Assembly (NCBI GenBank): GCA_038236965.1
Contig: JBBRZF010000052.1
Location: 1 to 19,455, forward strand
Direction of reading: 5' to 3'
Origin: JBBRZF01 sp038236965
GTDB taxonomy: Bacteria; Acidobacteriota; Terriglobia; Terriglobales; Acidobacteriaceae
Length of the DNA: 19,455 nt
Part shown: positions 13,821 to 19,455 of the stretch, piece by piece
How positions within the stretch are numbered: position 1 is the first letter of the stretch
Layout: the number at the start of each line of letters is the position of its first letter
The notes under the pieces: generated by a model
What the model saw: only the letters and a program-made list of their open reading frames with translations
The model's database searches: none
Told to the model about the DNA's origin: nothing
Made by a program: the position numbers and the translations under genes

Positions 13821-15449
13821 TCAAACAAGAAGCTGGGCCAGAATGATTTTCGCGATCATGGCCAGCGGGTAGACCGTGGTGTAGGCGATGCTGGGCAGGT
13901 CGTTTCCGGAAACACTGTTCGCGTAGGTCAGGCTTGCGGGCTCCGTGTGAATTCCGGAGGCAAGACCCATGGCCGAATCGAAGGGCATCTTCAGGACTTT
14001 GTGCGCCACAACCAGGGTGGCCATAGCGCTCACAACCGTGATGAGGGCTCCTGCGGCGATCGTCTGCCAACCGTTCGAGCGGATTGTCTGAGCAAAGGAA
14101 TAGCCGGCCTTGGTCCCGACCCCGGCAAGAAACAGGAGCAGCCCTATCTGTCGCAACGTCAGATTCGCGCTGATGGGAATCGTCCAGGTGATGCGGCCCG
14201 TGCGTTCCAGTTTTCCCAGCAACAGCGCCACCATCAACGGTCCACCCGCTAATCCAAGGCGAACGATGTTTCCGCCGGGCAGCGGAAGCGGCAGCATTCC
14301 CACGAGCACCCCAAGCACCATGCCGATCGCGACGGAGCCGAAATCCGTTTCCGCCGTGCCTCGTATGGAATTACCAAAGAACCTTCCAATAGCCTCGAAA
14401 TTGGTGCTGCCGGAGACCACGCGAACCAGGTCGCCGAATTCCAGCCGAGTATCCGCCGCTGGCACCACATCAATGTCTCCGCGACGCACGCGCGTGATCG
14501 TAGCCTGCATCTCCGACTCAAGCTTGAGGTCGCCTATGCGCTTGCCCACCACTTGCGGGCTGGAGACAAAGAAGCGTTGGAAGTCGAGTTCCGTGCGGTC
14601 CTTTTCGATCTGCTGCTCAGACGATTCGCCGAAGATATGTTTTGCCCGGGCCAATCCAATCTCGTCGCCGACGACCACCACGATGTCGCCGAGGTCGAGG
14701 TGCGCATCGCGATGAGCAACGCTGGTTTCGCCGCCCTGACGTATGCGGCTAATGACGAATCCGGGATCGCGGTGTACGTCCAGCAATTCGCCGATGGAGC
14801 GGCCAACGATGCCGGGATTCTTCACCACGAAATCCTGCGAGCGGATCTCCTGATGGTTCACCGGTGGCACCGGCTTTATCTTCCACACACGACGCATGAC
14901 CTGGAAGCAGAGCAGCACGCCGACAACGCCCATCGGATAAGCCAATCCGAAGGCGACGATGGGTTCATCGACCAGATCGCGAAGCTGGTCGGCGGAGAGT
15001 CCCTCGTTCATTGCGCGAAAGTGTATGCGCTCGCGAGCGGCGGCAACGGCAGGCGTGTTCGTCAAGGCTCCAGCGTAGAGGCCGGCGATTCGCGCGCGGC
15101 TCATATGCATGGTAAGACCAAGCGAAAGCGTGAGTGCAGCCGCAAACAGAAGAAGTCCGAGCGCCAGCAGATTGTCGCGCGAACCCTGTTTCTTGAACGA
15201 GGCGAAGAAGGCTGGCCCCGACTGGATCCCGATGGTGTAAACGAAGATGATGAGACCGAGGCTGGGAACGATCTCCGGCAGGGAAATCGCCTTGTTCAGC
15301 GCGCCTACGGCGATGCCCATGAAGAGCACACCTGCTACGCCCAGACGGAATCCGAAAAGGTTGATCTGCCCCAGCAGGTAGCCGAGTCCGATCACGACAA
15401 ACAGCGTGAGGATAGGTGAGGCTACCAGTGTGGCGACAAGCTGTTCCAT
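13821..15449 (-). CDS. AspT/YidE-YbjL-type transporter with two RCK_C domains
   Basis: The protein has 542 residues from the ATG at 15449, with AGGAG upstream. It has the layout of the aspartate:alanine exchanger (AAE) family: an N-terminal membrane half (about 8-185, with GALTNTPAVAAA at 128-139), two cytoplasmic RCK_C/TrkA_C domains (about 205-275 and 290-360), and a C-terminal membrane half (about 370-542, with GLASGIHTEPASLTYAN at 495-511). The repeated 'G(L/A)xxxxxxTxPA(V/S)' signature in both halves reflects the family's internal duplication. AspT itself exchanges aspartate for alanine, but E. coli YidE and YbjL lack a firm substrate, so the substrate here cannot be named. No functional link to the neighbouring hydrogenase locus is evident. 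Confidence 0.88.
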   Translation of the reverse strand: MEQLVATLVASPILTLFVVIGLGYLLGQINLFGFRLGVAGVLFMGIAVGALNKAISLPEIVPSLGLIIFVYTIGIQSGPAFFASFKKQGSRDNLLALGLLLFAAALTLSLGLTMHMSRARIAGLYAGALTNTPAVAAARERIHFRAMNEGLSADQLRDLVDEPIVAFGLAYPMGVVGVLLCFQVMRRVWKIKPVPPVNHQEIRSQDFVVKNPGIVGRSIGELLDVHRDPGFVISRIRQGGETSVAHRDAHLDLGDIVVVVGDEIGLARAKHIFGESSEQQIEKDRTELDFQRFFVSSPQVVGKRIGDLKLESEMQATITRVRRGDIDVVPAADTRLEFGDLVRVVSGSTNFEAIGRFFGNSIRGTAETDFGSVAIGMVLGVLVGMLPLPLPGGNIVRLGLAGGPLMVALLLGKLERTGRITWTIPISANLTLRQIGLLLFLAGVGTKAGYSFAQTIRSNGWQTIAAGALITVVSAMATLVVAHKVLKMPFDSAMGLASGIHTEPASLTYANSVSGNDLPSIAYTTVYPLAMIAKIILAQLLV

Positions 15450-15885
15450 TCGACTCCTGCGGCGCGCGAATGCCCGCTGTGCTGATGCTATGGGAGCGCA
15501 GGCGCTTGTGACAAATCGTGCCTTGGGTCTCAGGCAGACTCATCGGCATCGTGAGTAGAATCCTGAGCTAGAGAAATATGCTCGCATCCTTGGCGGCGAT
15601 GGTCGAGCGCTTCGCAGAACTTATCAGTTGGGGTTCGGATAGGGAGTTTGGTTCTTCCGACAAGTCGCGGGAATTCCGAGGAATTTGCGGGATTTAACCT
15701 GTTTTTCCGCAAAGAAATCTGATCGAAAACGGTGTAGGCGGGTGCAATTTGCGTGAAGAAAGCTGCACAGAATGGGGTGAGCAGTCGAGTTTCCTTCGGC
15801 GACCGCACCCCAGCGCGTGCCGACGCGCCGGGGCCCCGAATAATTTGCCTGCGGCAGCAAGGAAGAAATCTGTTTGTCTCGGGAC

Positions 15886-15905
15886 GGCACGACTGAAGTC
15901 GTGCC
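15886..15905. repeat. Short palindromic (REP-like) element
   Basis: GGCACGACT (15886-15894) is the exact reverse complement of AGTCGTGCC (15897-15905) with two bases between. From memory, such GGCACGACTTCAGTCGTGCC-like palindromes are frequent between genes in Acidobacteriota genomes and give rise to false 'HDFSRAV' reading frames, one of which is seen here on the minus strand. A related palindrome lies at 1654-1673. It is far from any gene end, so a terminator role is unlikely here. Confidence 0.6.
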
Positions 15906-16031
15906 CTGATACGAGGCCTTTCTCCACGCGGCATGAAGCGATCTGCTCCTGCCGTGATTCGATGGATTTTCGTACACTGATAAAACCAGCCCTTCTGTGT
16001 CGAGACAGGTACCCGTTGTCTATTGGTTATG

Positions 16032-16061
16032 TTGGAATTCCGGGCAGGGGTAGGCTATAGT
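16032..16061 (+). promoter_or_regulatory. Candidate sigma70-type promoter for the HD-GYP gene
   Basis: TTGGAA (16032-16037), 18 bases, TATAGT (16056-16061) resembles -35 and -10 boxes. A start near 16068 would give a leader of about 75 bases before the gene. Matches are moderate (four of six and five of six), and the assignment is based on spacing and position only. Confidence 0.35.
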
Positions 16062-16142
16062 TCGAGGCACCAACAGTGACTTTGGCGCGGATCAGGCGCA
16101 CAAGGCCTGAGTTCTTGTCACGCGCACACAGACGCGAAATCA

Positions 16143-18218
16143 TTGAGCCAGATGGACCAATCCGGGGCCGGGAAGATGGGTAATCAGTCGGGCGCGGCAG
16201 CGCAATTGAGCCCGGAGCCCGTGGTGCGTATGGCCAATGCGGCGCGACGGTTGCCGGCGGCTGTCCATTTTGAGTCGGACGTGATGGCTCGGCGAGCCAT
16301 CGGCGAGTGCTCGCGATATCTACGCACCACCTTTGAAAATCTTCAGCGCAATCCGCGCGCCGCCGAAGTATTGCTGGTCTGTAGTGAAGAACGTCTTCTG
16401 GCGGAAAACTATTCTGCCGCGCGCGCGCCCAATGTTCGCATCATCGCGCTGACCAACGAGCGATTTCGCGATTCCCGCCTGGACGGCGCGGTCTACGCTT
16501 ATCTTCCGATCGATACTCCCGCGCCCTTGATCGAGCGCATGATCGACAACGCGCTCGACCACATCCACCTGATCATGACGCGCAGAGAGGTGAACGAACG
16601 GTTGGCGGGAGCCACGCACGAGATTCACGAACTGAACAAGATAGGCGCTGCGCTCTCCGCAGAACACGACACCGGCAAACTGCTGGAGATGATCCTCACC
16701 AAGTGCCGGGAGATCACCAAGTCGGACGCGGGCTCGCTGTACCTTGTGGAAGAAGAGCCACTGGCCGAAGAACAGTCGATGCTGGCGGAGAGCTCGTCCG
16801 AAGCGGTGGTGGCGTCGAAACATCTGCGCTTCAAAGTCGCGCAGAACGATACCGTTCACGTTGCATTCCAAGAGATCACGCTGCCGATCAGCGAAAATTC
16901 CATCGCCGGGTATGTTGCGCTGCACGGCGAAGTGGTGATGATCGAAGACAGCTATCATCTGCCGGAAGGCGTGCCGTACTCCATCAATCGCAAGTTTGAT
17001 GAAGATTCGGGCTATCGCACGAAGTCGATCCTGGCGGTGCCCATGCGCGACCAGCACGGACAGATCGTCGGCGTTGTGCAGTTGATCAACGCCAAGCGTG
17101 ACTTTGAGAAGAAGTTGACCTCGATCACGCAAGTGATGCAGCAGGTGGTTCCGTTCAACCCGCGGCAGGAAGAGATCGTGCTGTCGCTGGCAAGCCAGGC
17201 AGCGGTCGCCTTTGAGAACAGCCAGTTGTATGCCAGCATCCAGCGGCTGTTTGAAGGCTTTGTGAAAGCCAGTGTCATCGCTATTGAAGCGCGCGACCCA
17301 ACCACCTCGGGACATTCGTTCCGTGTTGCCAATCTGACCGTGGCTCTGGCTGAAGTGATCGACCGCGATACCGGCACTTATCGCAACGTGACCTTCACGC
17401 GCGATGAGATGCGCGAGATACGCTATGCCTCGTTGCTGCACGACTTCGGCAAGGTCGGCGTGCGCGAAGAAGTGCTGGTGAAGGCGAAGAAACTTTATCC
17501 CGCGCAGATGGAGTTGATCGAGCAGCGCTTTCACCTGGTGCGTCGCACCCTGGAGGCAGAGAGCAGCAAGCGCCGCATCGACTACATCCTGCAAAAAGGG
17601 CGCGACGAATATCTTGCGGGGCGCGAAACCTTTGACCGCGATCTCGAAGAGCAACTTGCGCGGGTGGACCAGTATTTCCAGATCGTCGTGCAATCGAATG
17701 AGCCGACCGTGCTGCCCTCGGGAAGTTTTGAGAGCCTGAGCGAGATCGCCGCGCGCGCGTACGCCGACTGGGATGGCAAGGAAAAACCATTGCTTACGGG
17801 CGATGAAGTTCGCCTGCTGTCCATCCGCAAAGGTTCACTCGACGACGCGGAGCGATTGCAGATCGAGTCGCACGTGGTGCACACCTACAACTTCCTGAAA
17901 CAGATCCCGTGGACGAAAGAGATCAAGAACATCCCGCAGATCGCGCGCGGGCATCACGAAAAACTGAATGGGCACGGCTATCCGTTTAAACTCTCCGCGC
18001 CGGGGATTCCGTTGCAAACGCGCATGATGACCGTGAGCGATGTCTTCGACGCGCTCTCGGCCAGCGACCGTCCGTATAAGAAGGCGGTGAACACGGAGAG
18101 GGCGCTGGAGATACTCGGCTTCATGGTGAAGGACGGCGAAGTGGACGCGCAGGTATTCGAACTGTTTCGCGAGGCCAAGGTATTTGAAAAGTGGCTGGTG
18201 GAGAGCACGGCGTATTGA
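16143..18218 (+). CDS. GAF/HD-GYP domain protein, probable cyclic-di-GMP phosphodiesterase
   Basis: The protein has 691 residues if the TTG at 16143 is used; ATG codons at 16152 and 16176 are equally possible, as no start has a clear ribosome site. Residues about 70-145 look like a degenerate receiver-type alpha/beta domain without clear phosphorylation residues. Residues about 170-360 form a GAF sensor domain (AGSLYLVEEE, KSILAVPMRDQHGQIVGVVQLIN). Residues about 365-690 are HD-GYP: H391, HD at 433-434 with K437, H577, HHE (604-606), GHGYP (610-614) and D633. About 110 extra residues (roughly 450-560) split the domain between the HD and HHE parts. The GYP motif reads NGHGYP, with Asn where DGxGYP is usual. 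No membrane segment is visible, so it is likely cytoplasmic. c-di-GMP hydrolysis is inferred from the family. Confidence 0.9.
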   Translation: MSQMDQSGAGKMGNQSGAAAQLSPEPVVRMANAARRLPAAVHFESDVMARRAIGECSRYLRTTFENLQRNPRAAEVLLVCSEERLLAENYSAARAPNVRIIALTNERFRDSRLDGAVYAYLPIDTPAPLIERMIDNALDHIHLIMTRREVNERLAGATHEIHELNKIGAALSAEHDTGKLLEMILTKCREITKSDAGSLYLVEEEPLAEEQSMLAESSSEAVVASKHLRFKVAQNDTVHVAFQEITLPISENSIAGYVALHGEVVMIEDSYHLPEGVPYSINRKFDEDSGYRTKSILAVPMRDQHGQIVGVVQLINAKRDFEKKLTSITQVMQQVVPFNPRQEEIVLSLASQAAVAFENSQLYASIQRLFEGFVKASVIAIEARDPTTSGHSFRVANLTVALAEVIDRDTGTYRNVTFTRDEMREIRYASLLHDFGKVGVREEVLVKAKKLYPAQMELIEQRFHLVRRTLEAESSKRRIDYILQKGRDEYLAGRETFDRDLEEQLARVDQYFQIVVQSNEPTVLPSGSFESLSEIAARAYADWDGKEKPLLTGDEVRLLSIRKGSLDDAERLQIESHVVHTYNFLKQIPWTKEIKNIPQIARGHHEKLNGHGYPFKLSAPGIPLQTRMMTVSDVFDALSASDRPYKKAVNTERALEILGFMVKDGEVDAQVFELFREAKVFEKWLVESTAY

Positions 18219-18248
18219 GCTAACCACGTTGCAGGCGTCTGTGAAGAA

Positions 18249-18272
18249 GCGCGCCGAAAGCGCGCATTTTTT
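18249..18272 (+). terminator. Rho-independent terminator of the HD-GYP gene
   Basis: GCGCGC (18249-18254) pairs with GCGCGC (18260-18265) around CGAAA, followed by ATTTTTT. It begins 31 bases after the stop. A further TGCGCGC (18274-18280) can pair with the same right arm as an alternative, which may serve the convergent cupin gene. Confidence 0.75.
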
Positions 18273-18306
18273 GTGCGCGCAGGCAGGCTGCGCAGAGAAG
18301 TAACTT

Positions 18307-19035
18307 TTAGCGGATGCCGATCAGCACCAGGTCGGTGTCCGCTTTCGCTGTCACGCGCGTACGTCCGCCGCAGTAGTAGAGATGGACTTTGCGTTCGCTG
18401 TTGGGCTTTGGGCGGCGAAGCCTTGCCAATCGGCGTTTGGGAGCGACGGAGAGGGTGCGTGAAAGGTGTTGCAGGTTTTCGCACGAGACATCGACATCGG
18501 GAGTCGGGGCCAGCGCGGTGTCGCGAACGATGAGGATGGTATCGCCGCGGAGGTCGAGCGTTTCGCCGGCCTTCAGCAAAACTTCTGCCGCACGCGCCGC
18601 ACGTTCGTCAAAGATGCGCCCGTGTTTGCATCCGGTGCCGATGTCTTCGAAGAGCGAGTTCTCCGGCCCGCCGCCATTGCGCAACATGCTCATGGTGAAG
18701 TTGTAGAAAGTAGTCTTGCCGGCATTGCGCACTTCATGTTCGAAGGCCGCGCGCGAATAGAAGGTGTAGCCGTCGGCCAGCGGTTTTATCTTTTCTTCCT
18801 CCTCTTCGGCGCGACGGTCACCGACCCGGGCGTCACCGATGACCACGGTGACGTAATCGAAGTTGTGCCGGTGCAACATTGTGGAATCGCCGGGCAATAG
18901 CTCCACCCAGTAAACGCGTCCTATGGGCGTATCGAGGGCGAGATGGTGATGCGGTTCGTCCCGGACGGCGACCGCGCCATGCGAGGGGGCGCCTGCGTCC
19001 TGGGGCGTCGCGCTGATGTTGTCCGAATCAGACAT
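18307..19035 (-). CDS. Cupin-type protein, probably two cupin domains, function unknown
   Basis: The protein has 242 residues from the ATG at 19035, with only a weak purine stretch (GCGGCGGA) upstream. Residues about 35-118 carry a cupin pattern: GRVYWVELLPGDSTMLHRHNFDYVTVVIGD with metal-type histidines H55 and H57, and later H100. Residues about 128-242 (GRIFDER, LLKAGETLDLRGDTILIV, HLYYCGG) resemble a second, degenerate beta-barrel without the histidines. There is no signal peptide. An acidic patch EEEEEK lies near residues 77-82. Cupins range from enzymes to sugar-binding sensors, so no reaction can be named. The gene is convergent with the HD-GYP gene and follows another cupin-like gene on the same strand. 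Confidence 0.65.
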   Translation of the reverse strand: MSDSDNISATPQDAGAPSHGAVAVRDEPHHHLALDTPIGRVYWVELLPGDSTMLHRHNFDYVTVVIGDARVGDRRAEEEEEKIKPLADGYTFYSRAAFEHEVRNAGKTTFYNFTMSMLRNGGGPENSLFEDIGTGCKHGRIFDERAARAAEVLLKAGETLDLRGDTILIVRDTALAPTPDVDVSCENLQHLSRTLSVAPKRRLARLRRPKPNSERKVHLYYCGGRTRVTAKADTDLVLIGIR

Positions 19036-19145
19036 TCCGCCGCAGATTGTAGTGCGCTTCGTCCAGAGTTCCTAGTGCTTAGTTTCTGATTGTGGAAGGA
19101 AGTCATCGCCTGCCCCAAGCCAAAGAAAGCTTGCAGGGAGAAGGA

Positions 19146-19181
19146 CAAAGAAAAAGCCCTACCTATATGCATAGGCAGGGC
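19146..19181 (-). terminator. Rho-independent terminator of the right-edge cupin-like gene
   Basis: On the minus strand GCCCTGCCTAT and ATAGGTAGGGC form an 11-bp stem (19156-19166 with 19171-19181, one G-U pair) followed by TTTTTCTTTG. It lies 25 bases after the stop at 19207 and separates the two cupin-like genes. The G-U pair exists only in the minus-strand transcript, which supports this direction. Bases 19036-19145 hold nothing else I recognise. Confidence 0.8.
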
Positions 19182-19206
19182 GTGACGATGTGTCGGCTTA
19201 AATCTG

Positions 19207-19455
19207 CTACTTGAATTCGATGGCGACGTACATTGCTTCGCCTTCGTCGGCTTCCTTCTCTTCGCCTTCTTGTTCGCGTTCCAATTTCTTCTTCGGATCT
19301 TCCGGAGTTTCCTTCGCTGTGTTCAACAGGCGGTGCTCGACCAGTACCGGGGCGACCCACTTGACGTTGCCGGGTTCAAGTTCCAATCGCTGCGCAGGCT
19401 TGCCCTTGGTCTCCACCTTCATCTCCATGTCGGTGAGGGCGACGAGCAGGTGCGG
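19207..19455 (-). CDS. C-terminal part of a cupin-like protein, partial
   Basis: The frame is open to the window edge, so the start is missing; an internal ATG at 19428 is probably not the start, because HLLVALTD directly before it reads as protein. The visible 82 residues are HLLVALTDMEMKV, then LEPGNVKWVAPVLVEHRLLNTAK, a highly charged Glu/Lys segment (KKKLEREQEGEEKEADEGE) and MYVAIEFK. The pattern 'H.lvA.tD ... GdvkWv......H.l.N.......fv.iEfk' fits the end of a cupin-type beta-barrel. The charged segment looks like an insertion in a loop. The function is unknown. A strong terminator follows, so it is not co-transcribed with the next cupin gene. Confidence 0.6.
   Translation of the reverse strand, partial: PHLLVALTDMEMKVETKGKPAQRLELEPGNVKWVAPVLVEHRLLNTAKETPEDPKKKLEREQEGEEKEADEGEAMYVAIEFK

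Larger units (their letters stand above)
15450..16142. other. 693-bp intergenic region between divergent transporter and HD-GYP genes
   Basis: Several short frames exist on both strands, but none has a ribosome site, domain or motif. At least two of them translate the palindrome at 15886-15905, which marks them as accidental. The region should hold the promoters of both flanking genes. Apart from the palindrome and one candidate promoter at 16032-16061 I see no other structure. Confidence 0.6.

Noticed and set aside
13808..13822. Hairpin GAGTT/AACTC at the end of the transporter gene as a terminator
   Set aside because: The stem is only 5 bp and overlaps the stop codon. The T-rich stretch after it is interrupted, so read-through into the zinc-ribbon gene is more likely.
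15749..16060. Short frames on both strands in the 693-bp intergenic region
   Set aside because: They have no ribosome site or domain and translate a REP-like palindrome, a common source of false genes.
16320..17693. 457-codon open frame antisense to the HD-GYP gene
   Set aside because: It lies wholly within a gene with clear domains. Its translation has no recognisable family and reflects the GC-rich codon bias of the opposite strand.

Overview
The window looks like a chromosomal segment from a moderately GC-rich Gram-negative heterotroph. Acidobacteriota is the best guess. This rests on a carboxypeptidase-regulatory-type outer-membrane protein start, a Ser/Thr-rich exported Ig-like protein, palindromes of the GGCACG(A/G)C...G(T/C)CGTGCC type and intergenic 'ACCACGAAGGAC' repeats. 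No 16S rRNA or other phylogenetic marker is present, so the assignment is inference. I see no tRNA, rRNA, CRISPR array, transposase or phage gene.

Layout. The left end (1-2880) holds the first 49 codons of an exported carboxypeptidase-regulatory-like (probably TonB-receptor-type) protein on the minus strand. It is followed by one copy of an intergenic repeat, a secreted Ig-like/lectin-like protein, and a lipoprotein that fuses a CusF-type copper domain to an SCO1/SenC domain. A second copy of the repeat supplies that gene's stop codon. A strong bidirectional hairpin at 2851-2880 closes this part.

The core (2903-13323, all minus strand) is a complete NAD(H)-linked group 3d bidirectional [NiFe] hydrogenase locus. 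In transcription order it reads hypF-hypC-hypD-hypE, then a 313-bp gap, then hoxE-hoxF-hoxU-hoxY-hoxH-hoxW. HypF, HypC, HypD and HypE build and deliver the Fe(CN)2CO group. HoxYH is the hydrogenase dimer, HoxEFU the Fe-S/FMN diaphorase that exchanges electrons with NAD(H), and HoxW the endopeptidase that trims HoxH. hypA and hypB (nickel insertion) are absent here. Both transcription units are preceded by palindromes of the Crp type: TTGTGA-N6-TCACAA before hypF and TGTGA-N6-TCACA before hoxE. The second sits exactly 41.5 bp upstream of a start point predicted from a -10-like TATCCT. I infer co-regulation by a Crp/Fnr-family protein. This locus and its control are the most interesting content of the window.

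The right part (13516-19455) contains a 66-residue zinc-ribbon protein and an AspT/YidE-type transporter with two RCK_C domains (both minus). Next come a 693-bp intergenic stretch with a palindrome and a candidate promoter, and a 691-residue (degenerate receiver?)-GAF-HD-GYP protein (plus), convergent with a bicupin-like gene (minus). Last is the 3' end of a second cupin-like gene (minus), which runs off the window. Most units end in recognisable hairpin terminators.
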